A stretch of 64,000 nucleotides of DNA from Planctomycetota bacterium (GCA_035384565.1 DAOOIT010000034.1:3568-67567), one strand, 5' to 3'; shown: positions 46,537 through 57,064, counted from the first letter of the stretch. A program made the numbers and translations. The notes: generated by a model not told the origin, from the sequence alone.

Positions 46537-48942
46537 TCACGGCGCGGGCGGGACCCTCGCCTGCGGCTTGCCGTTCTGCGCGCGGCTCAAGAGGTCGAGG
46601 AAGCGCGGCTTCAGGGCCTCGCCGCCCAGGTCGGGGTGGGAGATCTGGAGCTTGAGGATGCTCTTCACCACGAAGTCGGAGCGGTTGTCGAGGTAGATCA
46701 TGAAGAGCTGTTCGTACTTCGTCTCCCACCACTCCTTGGAGTATTCGGGCACTCCACGAAGAATCGTGTCGTAAATGCGTCGCGCGCCGACGTAGTCTTT
46801 GCGCAGGCGATGAAGGTCGGCCCGCTGCCGCAGCAGGTCGAGCGAGGTGCCCACCAGCTTCTCCATCTGTTCAAGATATTGGAGAGCGTTGGCGTACATG
46901 CGGAGGTTGATGCAGCATTTCACCAGCCGGTCGTAGACGCCGACGACGATCTTGCCCTCCTCGCTCTTGGGGTCGAGGCGGCGAAGGTCCGCCTTCTCGA
47001 CCTGCGGCTTGTAGAGGTCGAGGGCCTTCCGCCAATCCTCGCGCTCGTAGAAGCCGTTGGCGAGCCAGAGCTCGAGGGGCGGGTCCTTGCCGAGGGCCTT
47101 GATGACCACGGGATAGTAGAGGTTGAGGGCAATGGTGGTGGCCTTCTTCGCATTCTCGGCGTCGCCGGCATCGGCGAACTTCTGGGCGAGCGCGCGATGG
47201 AGGTCGGCCAGCAGGCGGACCAGTTCCTCGGGCGACACGACGCCGGGGAAGCGCTCGGGGAAGGTCTTGAGGAGGGCGATGGCCTCGTGCAGGTTCTCTC
47301 CGGCGCGGTGGAGGCGCACGAGCATCAGGGCGGCCTGGCCGCGGCGCTGCGCGGTGCCCTCGGCGTTCTTGGGATTCGGCTCGGGCTTGGATTCGGAGAC
47401 GGTGAGGAAGCGGGAGAGCTTCTCGATGGCCGCCGAGCGCTTCTCCCGGGCCTCGGAGGTAGTCTTGTCGGCCAGGCGCGCGAAGTGGTTGTAGGCGGCG
47501 AGGGCGTCGCCGTAGGCCGCGAGCACCTCATCCACCTTCTCGCGGTACAAGGGCGAGTAGCGGTAGTAGACTTCGAGGCAGAGGATGGCCAGCGCGGTCG
47601 TGTAGACGCGGCCGCCCACGCTGCCGCCGTAGGTGAGGGGCGGCCAGCTCCCCTCCTTGTCGCCGTCGCGATCCTGGATCTTGACAAGCAGGTCGCGGAC
47701 CTGCGGGTGCCACTTCTCCCAGGCCGCGCTGCGGCGCTGGTGCAGCGCGAGGTTGGCGTAGTACCAGAAGTAGTAGTTGTTGGTGCTGGTGAAGAGGGCC
47801 ATCTTGTCGAGAGGGATGGGCATGTCGGCGTCGCGCTCGACCCACTTGGGCGGGTTGGCGTTGATGACGGCGCCGGCGCGCTCGATGTACGGGTCGTCGC
47901 CCGCCATGCCCAGGTACTGGTGGCACAGGAGGCCGACGGCGTGGAGGGCGACTCCCATCGGGAGCCTGCCGAGGTAGAAGGTCTTCCCCTCCTGCTTGTC
48001 GGTGACCGAGTCGAAGAAGCGGCGGGCCTCGCCAAGCGCCTTGGGCGGGACGTCGAGGCCCACCAGCGTCGCAAGCCGCAGCGCCATGACCATCCAGCCG
48101 CTGATCGAGGAGTCGCCGTCCGGGGAGTTGTGGTAGTAGCGCCAGCCGCCGGTCGAGTTCTGGCTCTTGCAGATGAAGTCAATGGCCCGCTGGGCCGGCT
48201 CCTGGAGGCGCAGGTCCTGAGTCATCCCGTAGGCTTCGACCAGCGCCAGGGTGGCCATCGCATGGCAGTACATGTAGCCGCCGGGGCGCTTGCCCTCGTG
48301 GGTGAGGGCAATGCAGCCCTCGCGGTCCTGCTGGCTCCGAAGATAGCCGAGCGCGCTATCCACCACGCGGAGGAACTTGCCCCGCTTGTGGGTGTAGCCG
48401 GCGCCGAGGAAGGCCAGGGTAGCCAGGCCCGAGATGCCGGGATCGGCCCACCGCGCGCCCTCGCTGTCGGTGCGCCAGCCGCCCGTGGGAAGCTGCTTGC
48501 GCGAGAGCCACAGAAGGCCGAGTTCGACGGCGTTCTCGGAGCCGGGCGTGGCGCCGCCGCCCCCCTCCACAATGGCCTGCCTGCCCCCCGGCGTGCGCGC
48601 GGCGAATGGCCCGCCCTCCACCGCTACGACGCGGGCGCTCGCCTTCTCGGCCTCTGCTATGGCCGGCGCATCCTCCAGCGGCTTGAACGTGTGGCGCTCG
48701 AGCGGCGGCTCGATGGCGGGCGGCTCGGGCGACACGTGCGTCGAGATATCCACAGGCGGACGAACCGGCTCGGGCGGACGGATGCTGACGACGTGTATGG
48801 TGGCGATGATCTCTTCGCGCACGCGAACGTTGATCTTCCAGTTCATGAGGATGAAGATCACGATGGCGTGGACGAGGAGCGAGAGGCCCCACCAGGGGGT
48901 TCGGCGGGCTGTGTTGGCGAGCTTTTCCCTGAAGGTCGGCAC
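46537..48942 (-). CDS. Membrane-anchored alpha/alpha-toroid (squalene-cyclase/prenyltransferase-repeat) protein with TonB-like N terminus and TPR-like C terminus
   Basis: 801 aa. Residues ~15-37 are one membrane span (WWGLSLLVHAIVIFILMNW) followed by a Pro-rich extracytoplasmic stretch (RPPEPVRPP, PEPPAIEPPLERHTF) as in TonB-type proteins. Residues ~130-480 carry repeated toroid motifs: ELGLLWLSRKQLPTGGW, ALGYLRSQQDREGCIAL, AIDFICKSQNSTGGWRYYH and VYTTALAILCLEVYYRY, the squalene/oxidosqualene-cyclase and prenyltransferase repeat type. The acidic DxDD cyclase motif is not seen, so cyclisation is unlikely. Residues ~490-801 are helical TPR-like repeats. Such proteins are widespread in planctomycetes with no assigned function; a protein-binding envelope role is inferred. 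Confidence 0.87.
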   Translation of the reverse strand: MPTFREKLANTARRTPWWGLSLLVHAIVIFILMNWKINVRVREEIIATIHVVSIRPPEPVRPPVDISTHVSPEPPAIEPPLERHTFKPLEDAPAIAEAEKASARVVAVEGGPFAARTPGGRQAIVEGGGGATPGSENAVELGLLWLSRKQLPTGGWRTDSEGARWADPGISGLATLAFLGAGYTHKRGKFLRVVDSALGYLRSQQDREGCIALTHEGKRPGGYMYCHAMATLALVEAYGMTQDLRLQEPAQRAIDFICKSQNSTGGWRYYHNSPDGDSSISGWMVMALRLATLVGLDVPPKALGEARRFFDSVTDKQEGKTFYLGRLPMGVALHAVGLLCHQYLGMAGDDPYIERAGAVINANPPKWVERDADMPIPLDKMALFTSTNNYYFWYYANLALHQRRSAAWEKWHPQVRDLLVKIQDRDGDKEGSWPPLTYGGSVGGRVYTTALAILCLEVYYRYSPLYREKVDEVLAAYGDALAAYNHFARLADKTTSEAREKRSAAIEKLSRFLTVSESKPEPNPKNAEGTAQRRGQAALMLVRLHRAGENLHEAIALLKTFPERFPGVVSPEELVRLLADLHRALAQKFADAGDAENAKKATTIALNLYYPVVIKALGKDPPLELWLANGFYEREDWRKALDLYKPQVEKADLRRLDPKSEEGKIVVGVYDRLVKCCINLRMYANALQYLEQMEKLVGTSLDLLRQRADLHRLRKDYVGARRIYDTILRGVPEYSKEWWETKYEQLFMIYLDNRSDFVVKSILKLQISHPDLGGEALKPRFLDLLSRAQNGKPQARVPPAP

Positions 48943-48995
48943 AGGCTAGCCCTTGCGCACCGGGGTCCCTGAGCGGCCAGCCCCCGGCCTCCCCC

Positions 48996-49001
48996 ATTAT
49001 A
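48996..49001 (-). promoter_or_regulatory. Probable -10 box of the toroid-protein gene
   Basis: A perfect TATAAT on the minus strand, 53 bp before the start. The -35 region at 17 bp (GTGAAT) is weak; a TTGCAC lies too close (12 bp). Confidence 0.4.
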
Positions 49002-49039
49002 CGAACTGGCGGGGTGCAATTCACGCCTTTTGGCGCGAG

Positions 49040-51496
49040 TCACTGGGCCAGCGTCTTCCTCAGTTCCTCAATGGCCCCTGTTGCGGCGTCGGCGCTCGCC
49101 GCCTTGAGAACCAGGCCCACGCGGTCGCCCGCCAGCAGGAATGACACGAAGTTGTCGGGCGCGGCCCCGTACACCTGGGGCCCACCCTGCTTCCCAGGCA
49201 CGGCCTTGGGGGCGTAGAGCTCCACACAACGCTGGAGCGCGGCTTCGGCAGCGGCGGGTGTCGCATACTCGACTACCAGGATCTGGTGGCTCGGCTTGCC
49301 GTCGCGAGCGTAGCGGGCAAAGGCGGCGGGGATGCCGGGCGCGAGGGCCAGGCCCTTCGGCCCCGTGAGGTCGGCCGGAAGCACGTCGGGCGCGGCCAAC
49401 TCGTGGTGGAAGTAGTGGACGCTGGTCGGCTGACGCGCCGCGAGCGGCAGCGCGGTGACCACGGAGGGCAGCTTGGCCGCGCCCTCGGGCATTCGCGCGA
49501 GCAGGGCTTTGGCGAGCCCCACCAGGTCCTCGCGCGAGGCAGGCTTCTGGCCCAGGCTCACGAGGTGCAGGTAGTGAGCGCCGTTCCACGCCCACACCTC
49601 GCCTTCGCCCGAGGCACCGCCGTTGCCGAGCTTCTCGAGCGTCCGGGCGCCCGCCGAGCAGTCGCGGCTGTACGCGCCGAACGCCTCCTCGGGGCTTGCG
49701 AAGTACCACAGGTCGGCATTCACCTCCAGCCGGCCCTGCTTGTACTTGGCCGCCGCCACCTGTACGAAGGCATAGGTGAGGTACGGCTCGCCGGCGCCGT
49801 TGATATACTCGAACAGGCCATTCGGCCCGACGTAGAGGCGCACGTCGCCCTCCAGCTCCCACGCATCCACTCTGGGCGCGAGAACGCTCTTGGGGTCCAC
49901 TGCCCGGACCACGGCGGCCGGCTCTTCGGCCGCCACGCGGGCCGTGTCGGCCGGCCCCTCGACGCGAATGGCCGCTTCGCCTGCGACCGGGCAGACGTTC
50001 TCGCAGAACCCGCAGCCCACGCAGAGGTCCTCGACCACGTAGGGCCGGTCAATGACGATCTCCTTGCCGCCGACCTTGCCGACGAAGCGGTTGTAGCGGA
50101 TCGCCTTGCCCGGCACGGGGCAGGCCTCCTCGCAGGTGCCGCAGTTGCAGTCCTTCCACTCGGTCAGGCCCTCGCGGTAGCGGGCGTGGCCGCGCCACGG
50201 GATGCAGCGGCTCATATCGAACTTCGCCTTGCCCAGGGCGCGGGTGCGCTTCTGCTCCAGCGTGAGCTGCTCGATGGCCTGCGACGGGCACACCTGGCCG
50301 CAGGAGGTGCAGGTGTAGACGCAGTAGCCCAGGCGAGGCACAAGGCGCGGGGTCCACAGCCCCTCGAGGCCCGCCTCCAGGGCCGATGGCTGAAGCGCCC
50401 GTGTGGGGCACACGCGCATGCACTCGCCGCAGCGCACGCAGCGGGCGAGAAACTCGTCCTCCGGCCGCGCGCCGGGCGGCCGCAGGAGCGGCAGCCGGCC
50501 TTTGGCGCCATGTCGAGCGGGGTTGATGCGCAGGAACGGCAGCGCGGCCACCGTGGCCGCCATCGTGGCCACGAAGCCCCGCTTCGTGAGGTCCACCGCC
50601 ACGTCCTGCTCCTTCGGCTGGCGACGAAGGAAGCGGATGGCATCCACAGGGCATGCCTCCTGGCACCGAAGGCACAGGATGCACTCGCCGCTTCGCGTGC
50701 CCTTGCCCTGATCCGTGATGCAGTCCATCGGGCAGATGCGCTCGCACTTCCGGCACGAGATGCACTCTTCGCTCACCGAACGGCGGAGCAACGGCTTGAG
50801 GCCGGCGGCCCCCAACAGCGCTCCGAGCGGACAGAGATTGCGGCACCAGTAGCGGCGATACCACACGCCCATTCCGACAAGTGCCACGAAGAGGCCGAAG
50901 AAGAGGGCCTGCTGGCTGTAGGTGGGCACGCTGCTATCGGCGAGCACGGCACGCGAGCCCCTTGCCCACCAGTCGCCGAGTGCGCCGGCGGGCAGGTCCT
51001 GGAGCGTCAGCCCCACGCCGTTGCTCAGCCACGCCACATAGGGCACGATGGCCAGGCCGTAGCTGCGGGTGGCGATGCTGAGCGGGTCCAGCCAGCCCGA
51101 TGCACTGACGCCCAGGGCCGCGCCCACGAGCACGAAGGCGAGCAGGTAGTATTTCAGCCTGCGCCCGTCGTAGAAGGCGGGTTTGCGCCCTTTCCGCACC
51201 ATCGCGAGCGTGGCGTCACACGCATCAATCGTGCTGCCGAGCGGGCAGACCCAGCCGCAGAAGAAGCGCCCGAAGAGCACCGCCAGGACGAGCAACACAA
51301 GGGCCGGCACATAGCGGACAATGAAGTCCCCTGCCCCCAGCATCGTGGCCAACGCCGCCAGCGGGCTCAAGCGCAGCACGGCGTCGGGCGGCACAAGGCG
51401 GGCCAGCGGCGCCCCCAGCAGGCTGGCCGCATGCACCAGGAGCACCACGAAGGCAAGGAAAGTCACGACCTGGGTGATGCGCCGCAGCGTGCTCAT
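49040..51496 (-). CDS. NapH/RnfB-like membrane polyferredoxin fused to a C-terminal DUF6599 domain
   Basis: 818 aa. About five membrane helices in residues 1-240 frame the NapH/MauN-type motifs GRFFCGWVCPLG and YWCRNLCPLGAL. At ~255-300 two [4Fe-4S] motifs follow (CISCRKCERICP, CILCLRCQEACP). At ~355-540 there are more: CVRCGECMRVCP, CTSCGQVCP, CNCGTCEEACP and CVGCGFCENVCP. From ~580 to the end is a cysteine-free DUF6599-type domain (LYVGPNGLFEYINGAGEPYLTYAF, WYFASPEEAFGAYSRD, VVEYATPAAAEAAL). The iron-sulfur part should move electrons at the membrane; the acceptor is unknown. It overlaps the DUF362 gene by 1 bp and is cotranscribed with it. Confidence 0.9.
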   Translation of the reverse strand: MSTLRRITQVVTFLAFVVLLVHAASLLGAPLARLVPPDAVLRLSPLAALATMLGAGDFIVRYVPALVLLVLAVLFGRFFCGWVCPLGSTIDACDATLAMVRKGRKPAFYDGRRLKYYLLAFVLVGAALGVSASGWLDPLSIATRSYGLAIVPYVAWLSNGVGLTLQDLPAGALGDWWARGSRAVLADSSVPTYSQQALFFGLFVALVGMGVWYRRYWCRNLCPLGALLGAAGLKPLLRRSVSEECISCRKCERICPMDCITDQGKGTRSGECILCLRCQEACPVDAIRFLRRQPKEQDVAVDLTKRGFVATMAATVAALPFLRINPARHGAKGRLPLLRPPGARPEDEFLARCVRCGECMRVCPTRALQPSALEAGLEGLWTPRLVPRLGYCVYTCTSCGQVCPSQAIEQLTLEQKRTRALGKAKFDMSRCIPWRGHARYREGLTEWKDCNCGTCEEACPVPGKAIRYNRFVGKVGGKEIVIDRPYVVEDLCVGCGFCENVCPVAGEAAIRVEGPADTARVAAEEPAAVVRAVDPKSVLAPRVDAWELEGDVRLYVGPNGLFEYINGAGEPYLTYAFVQVAAAKYKQGRLEVNADLWYFASPEEAFGAYSRDCSAGARTLEKLGNGGASGEGEVWAWNGAHYLHLVSLGQKPASREDLVGLAKALLARMPEGAAKLPSVVTALPLAARQPTSVHYFHHELAAPDVLPADLTGPKGLALAPGIPAAFARYARDGKPSHQILVVEYATPAAAEAALQRCVELYAPKAVPGKQGGPQVYGAAPDNFVSFLLAGDRVGLVLKAASADAATGAIEELRKTLAQ

Positions 51497-52458
51497 CAGG
51501 CCTCTCTGACCGTGAATTTCAGATCGCCCAGGCCGGCTTCGGCGCCGCGGCGGATGAACCCCACATCGGCCGGGTCGCGCCCGAACAACTCGCGGGCCGC
51601 GTAGGCGTCCACGGCCACGGGGTCGGTGCCCACGATGATGCGCTGCGCGCGCTCGGGCGACTCATCCACGTCGGAACGCCTGGGGCTGTTCGGCCCGTTG
51701 CGGAACATCACGCGGGTGGCGTCGAGGATCGTGAGGTCCACCTTCACCACGCGGTGGAGGTCGGCGATCTTCTCGTGAATCTGCTGGTGGAGCTGGCCGC
51801 GTTCGCCGCCCACCATGCCGAAGGCGTTCTTCATGCCCAGCGTGAGGCCCGAGGTGCTGTGGGTCTTTGCCGCAGGCAGGTTGATCAGCACATCCACCTG
51901 GTCCTGGAACAGCACGAGTTCGTAGAAGGGCCACGCCTTCAGGGCGAAGGCATCGGGGATCGGCACCTCGTGGAAGCGGCTCTCGTCCACATAATGCACC
52001 GTGCCGCCGGCCTGCCGGACAGCGTCGGCGATGCCGCTGGTGCGGTAGGGGCCGGAGGGGTCGCGGGACATGGTGCGATCGAAGACGATGACGCGCGCGT
52101 CCGGGCTGGCCTCGCGGCACAGCCGCACCACGGCGGCCACGGTGGCGGGGTTGGCATTGGCGCCTGTCTCGGGAGGGAGATCCCAGGCCATGTTCGGTTT
52201 GATCACCACGGTCTGCCTGCCGGTGACGAGGGCTTTCAGGCCGCCGGCAGCCTCGAGGGCGCGGCGGACGTTCTCCGCCGGCATCGGGCCTTTGGCCACG
52301 ATGACCTTGCCCGGCCCGAGGCGGAGTTGGTGGGGAGCGGGCGCCTTGAGCAGGCGGTTCACGCGGCGCGAGCGCCGCCAGAGCCCCAGCCCGAAGGTGG
52401 CCCCGGCCACGCTCGCGGTGCCCACCACGAAACCTCGGCGCGTCATCTCGGCCTTCAT
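51496..52458 (-). CDS. DUF362 family protein with Tat-type signal
   Basis: 320 aa. The ATG at 52456-52458 has GGAGG 5 bp upstream. The N terminus MTRRGFVVGTASVAGATFG is a twin-arginine signal, implying folded export, usually with a cofactor. DUF362 blocks: QTVVIKPNMAWDLPPETGAN, VRLCREASPDARVIVFD, DVLINLPAAKTHSTSGLTLGMKN and GTDPVAVDAYAARELFG. Unlike ferredoxin-fused members, it has no 4Fe-4S cysteines of its own; the adjacent gene, coupled through a 1-bp overlap, supplies many. A periplasmic redox partner of the polyferredoxin is inferred. Confidence 0.9.
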   Translation of the reverse strand: MKAEMTRRGFVVGTASVAGATFGLGLWRRSRRVNRLLKAPAPHQLRLGPGKVIVAKGPMPAENVRRALEAAGGLKALVTGRQTVVIKPNMAWDLPPETGANANPATVAAVVRLCREASPDARVIVFDRTMSRDPSGPYRTSGIADAVRQAGGTVHYVDESRFHEVPIPDAFALKAWPFYELVLFQDQVDVLINLPAAKTHSTSGLTLGMKNAFGMVGGERGQLHQQIHEKIADLHRVVKVDLTILDATRVMFRNGPNSPRRSDVDESPERAQRIIVGTDPVAVDAYAARELFGRDPADVGFIRRGAEAGLGDLKFTVREA

Positions 52459-52491
52459 CGCCGGCCTCCACCCCCCTCGCCAGGAGACTGT

Positions 52492-52521
52492 AAGATAGCA
52501 GATGCCGCCGTGCGCTGTCAA
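52492..52521 (-). promoter_or_regulatory. sigma70-type promoter of the DUF362-polyferredoxin unit
   Basis: TTGACA (52516-52521), 18 bp, TATCTT (52492-52497) on the minus strand, 34 bp before the DUF362 ATG. Back to back with the promoter at 52536-52563. Confidence 0.75.
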
Positions 52522-52535
52522 CCAGCAAGTTTCCC

Positions 52536-52563
52536 TTGCAATCTGGGGCCTGATCCATATAAT
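52536..52563 (+). promoter_or_regulatory. sigma70-type promoter of the TPR-alphaCTD/queH/spoIID/tgt/yajC unit
   Basis: TTGCAA (52536-52541), 16 bp, perfect TATAAT (52558-52563), 68 bp before the ATG. Confidence 0.75.
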
Positions 52564-52630
52564 TATTGGTCTGCACGGTGTTTGGAGACACTCGGCTGTT
52601 TACGTGCGCCAACGAAGGGGCAAGCCAAGC

Positions 52631-54088
52631 ATGGCCGAAACCAGCACGCAGGTGCTCGATGTCCAGCAACTCCTCCTCGGCAGCAAGGGCGATGTGGCGC
52701 AGTACCTGCTCCTGCGCCCGGCTCAGGGGCAGTCGCTCGACCAGCGTCGCCGGCTCGAGGGGCTGGTGATCGAGCTGATGGAGAACCCGGTGGCCGACGG
52801 CAAGCCATTGGCCCGCGAAGAGGCCGCGCTCATCATCGGCGTGGGCCTGTGGGCGTTGGGCCGTCTGGAGGAGGCGATCGCCAGCCTCACAGCGGCGGGC
52901 TCGCCCGAGGCGGACTACTTCCTGGGCCAGTGCTACCTCGAGAGCGGGTACTTTGCAAAGGCCGTCGAGGCGTTCGAGCGCGCCCAGCGCGCCAAGGCGG
53001 CCACAAAGCGTCTCGCGGCCTATGGCGAAGCCGAAGCCATGGCCAAGGGCGGCCGCCCCGAGGCGGCTCTCACAAACGCCCGGGCATTGGTCCGCGCCAA
53101 TCCCGACGACCCGACGGCCCACTACCTGCTCGGGCTGTGCCTGGATCTGACGGGCCGCTACGAGGACGCTATCGCCGCCTATGAGAAGGCCCTGTCTCTC
53201 GACCCCAACTGCGCGGCCGCGACCTTCCGCCTCGGGTCCATCGAGGCGCTTCGCGGCGACGCCGACCGCGCCCTCGAGCACTACACCACGCTGGCCGCGG
53301 CCCCGGCCGTCTACGTCAATGCGCTCATCAACCTCGGCGTCCTCTACGAGGACCGCCGCGAGTACGAGAAGGCGATTCCCTGCTACCGCCAGGTCCTGCG
53401 CGCCTGCCCCAACCACCCGCGGGCAAGGATGTTCCTGAAGGACGCGCATGCGGCTCTCGACATGACCTATGACGAGGACCGCCAGCGCGAGCTCGAGCGG
53501 CGTGAGAAGCTCATGGCCATTCCGATCAGCGACTTCGAGTTCTCCGTGCGCGTGCGCAACTGCCTGCAACGCATTGACATCGAGACCCTCGGCGACCTCT
53601 GCCGCCTGACGGAAGAGGAACTCCTGGGCTCCAGGAACTTCGGCGAAACGTCTCTCCAGGAGATCAAGGAGGTCCTCCAGGCGCGCGGCCTGCGCCTGGG
53701 CGAGGGCCGCGAGGAACTCCTCGCTCCGCTGGCGGCCTCGGCCGCAGGCGCTGCCGCGCCCGGCGTGCCCGCGGGGGCCGACGAGGCGGTGCTGGCCATC
53801 CCCATCGCCGACCTCAACCTCTCCATGCGCAGCCGCAAGTGCATGGACCGCCTGGGCATCTCCACCCTCGGCCAGCTCATCGATCACACGCCGGAGCAGC
53901 TTCTGGCGAGCAGGAACTTCGGGCGCACGTCGCTCAACGAAGTCAACGAGAAGCTGGCTCGGTACGGTCTGACCCTGAAGCAGACGCCGGCGCCCGAAGA
54001 GGCGGACGAGGACGACGATGACATCGCGCCGGAGGAAGAGCTCGTGAGGATGGATAGCGAGCACGAAGCCCCCGATGAAGGCGAGTGA
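52631..54088 (+). CDS. TPR protein with two RNA polymerase alpha-subunit CTD-like domains
   Basis: 485 aa, start ATG 52631. Residues ~55-280 are TPR repeats (AHYLLGLCLDLTGRYEDAIAAYEKALSLDPN and similar units). At ~298-350 and ~395-450 come two copies of the alpha-CTD helix-hairpin-helix fold: SDFEFSVRVRNCLQRIDI then RNFGETSLQEIKEVL, and ADLNLSMRSRKCMDRLGI then RNFGRTSLNEVNEKL. In RNA polymerase alpha this domain binds UP-element DNA and activators (motifs LSVRSxNCL and RNLGxKSLxEI). The tail is very acidic (EEADEDDDDIAPEEE). No signal peptide, so cytoplasmic. A role in transcription through DNA or sigma/activator contact is inferred. It heads the queH-tgt-secDF cluster and overlaps queH by 14 bp. 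Confidence 0.88.
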   Translation: MAETSTQVLDVQQLLLGSKGDVAQYLLLRPAQGQSLDQRRRLEGLVIELMENPVADGKPLAREEAALIIGVGLWALGRLEEAIASLTAAGSPEADYFLGQCYLESGYFAKAVEAFERAQRAKAATKRLAAYGEAEAMAKGGRPEAALTNARALVRANPDDPTAHYLLGLCLDLTGRYEDAIAAYEKALSLDPNCAAATFRLGSIEALRGDADRALEHYTTLAAAPAVYVNALINLGVLYEDRREYEKAIPCYRQVLRACPNHPRARMFLKDAHAALDMTYDEDRQRELERREKLMAIPISDFEFSVRVRNCLQRIDIETLGDLCRLTEEELLGSRNFGETSLQEIKEVLQARGLRLGEGREELLAPLAASAAGAAAPGVPAGADEAVLAIPIADLNLSMRSRKCMDRLGISTLGQLIDHTPEQLLASRNFGRTSLNEVNEKLARYGLTLKQTPAPEEADEDDDDIAPEEELVRMDSEHEAPDEGE

Positions 54089-54689
54089 GCCCACTCTGGT
54101 CCACGCCTGCTGCGCCCCTTGCCTCTGCGCGATCCTGGATCCGTTGCGCGGGGATGGAGCCGTGCCCACCGCCTTTTTCTACAACCCCAACATCCACCCG
54201 CTGCTCGAGTTCCGCAAGCGGCTCAAGGCCACCCAGGTGTTCTGCGAGCGCGAGCGGGTGCCGCTGATCGCCTGCGAGGCCTACGGGCTCGAGGAGTTCC
54301 TCCAGGCCCTGGCGGGAAGGCACTCGGGGCCGGAGCGTTGCGCGGTGTGCTATGGCCTGCGGCTGGAGGCCGCCGCACGTTGCGCGGCGGAGAAGGGGTT
54401 CCCCCGCTTCACGACCACGCTCCTCGTCAGCCCCCACCAGGATCGAGAGGCCGTGTGCCGCCTGGGCCATGCTGCCGCTCGGCGCTTCGGCGCGACCTTC
54501 GACGACACCGACCGCCGCGCCCTGCACGATGCGGGCGTCGAACGCGCCCGCCACCTTCAGCTCTACCGCCAGCAGTACTGCGGCTGCATCTTCAGCGAAT
54601 GCGAGCGTTACCGCGATACAACCGCCGAGTTGTACCGCGGCGGGTCCCCCTCCCCGACGGCCGAGTCGAGACGAATTGGCCATGGCTAG
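54075..54689 (+). CDS. queH: Epoxyqueuosine reductase QueH
   Basis: 204 aa, the usual size of this [4Fe-4S] and metal enzyme that makes queuosine from epoxyqueuosine in tRNA. Cysteine motifs HACCAPC at the N terminus, ERCAVCYGLRL, and QYCGCIFSE are all present; FFYNPNIHPLLEFRKR and FTTTLLVSPHQD are also typical. The partner enzyme tgt lies two genes downstream in the same unit, which supports the queuosine pathway. It overlaps the preceding and following genes (14 and 8 bp). Confidence 0.95.
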   Translation: MKASEPTLVHACCAPCLCAILDPLRGDGAVPTAFFYNPNIHPLLEFRKRLKATQVFCERERVPLIACEAYGLEEFLQALAGRHSGPERCAVCYGLRLEAAARCAAEKGFPRFTTTLLVSPHQDREAVCRLGHAAARRFGATFDDTDRRALHDAGVERARHLQLYRQQYCGCIFSECERYRDTTAELYRGGSPSPTAESRRIGHG

Positions 54690-55934
54690 AAGCCGCCGCG
54701 CGCGTGCGAGGATTCGACGAGCCGTGGCCACTGCCGCCGCCGCGTGCGGCATGGTCGCGCTGTGCCTCGCGCCGTCGTGCACCCGACGGCCCGGCCCCGT
54801 ACACGTCCCGTCCGAAGTCATCGCCTCCACAGGCGTCGCCCGGCCCGCCCGTGTGCTCCTGGCCGAGGGCATCGAGAGCGCCGCTGTCTCCATCGCATCG
54901 CCCTACACCGTGGAGCCGTGGGGCGAGCGGCGGCGCGGCACGCCGCCCGTGCTCGCCACCTGCCCCCCGCTCGCCAACGGCAGCGTGCGGATCACCGCGT
55001 CCGCCATCATCGCGGGCGACCGGCATTTCCCCGACGACGCCGTGTTGCTCCGCGTGCAGAGCCGCGCGGCGCTCACGCTCAACGGCCGCCGCTATCGCGG
55101 CGACCTGGCCGTCCTGCGCACCGGGCCCGCCCAGTTCGACCTGCTGAACGTGTTGCCCGTCGAAGATTACCTGTATGGCGTACTCGCCGGCGAGACCTTC
55201 CCCGCCTGGCCCGCCGCGACGCTCGAGGCCCAGGCCATCATCGCCCGGTCGTACGCCCTCTGGCGCATGGCCGAGCGGCGCGAGGGGCGCTTCGACCTCT
55301 ACGCCACCGTGATGGACCAGAACTACCTCGGCATGGAAAAGGAGGACCCGCGTCTCGTGGCGGCCGTGGACCGCACAGCGGGCCTGGCGCTCCTCTACCA
55401 GATGAGGCTCTTCCGCTGCTACTACCACTCGACCTGCGGCGGCCACACCAGCGCCGTGCAGGACGTGTTCCCCGAGCCGCCCCTGCTGCCGCTGTCGGCG
55501 GTGCCCTGCCAGTACTGCAAGGACTCGAAGCACTTCGCCTGGAAGCGCACGTTCACGAAGGCGGAGATCGCTTCGGCGCTCGCCGAGAAGGGCTACAGCG
55601 TGCCCCGCCTGGCCTCGCTCGCCGTGGCCAGCCGCACCCCATCGGGCCGGGCCAAGGAGCTCTCGCTGGGCCTCCCGGGCGACCGGCGCGTCACGATGCT
55701 GGCCAGCGACTTCCGCCTCGCCGTGGGGCCGGGCAAGCTGCCCAGCGTGTGGTTCGAGGTGCGCGACCTGGGCGCCAGCCTGGAGTTCACCGGCCACGGC
55801 TTCGGCCACGGCGTGGGCCTGTGCCAGTGGGGCGCCAAGGGAATGGCCGACGCGGGGTTCGGGGCGGCCGAGATTCTGCGTCACTACTATCCGGGCGCGC
55901 AGCTTCAACGGCTCTACGAGCCACGAGGCTCCAT

Positions 55935-55938
<4 letters not shown>
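54682..55938 (+). CDS. SpoIID/LytB domain protein, probable lipoprotein amidase enhancer or lytic enzyme
   Basis: 418 aa, ATG at 54682 inside the end of queH. N terminus is basic with a hydrophobic stretch and lipobox LAPSC, so probably envelope-anchored. The SpoIID domain is recognised by VLPVEDYLYGVLAGE, WPAATLEAQAIIARSYAL, YYHSTCGGHTSAVQDVF and the C-terminal GHGFGHGVGLCQWGAKGMA. In sporulating bacteria SpoIID is a lytic transglycosylase; in non-sporulating PVC bacteria the family is thought to trim denuded peptidoglycan. Its stop overlaps the tgt TTG start by 4 bp. Confidence 0.92.
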
Positions 55939-57064
<1,126 letters not shown>

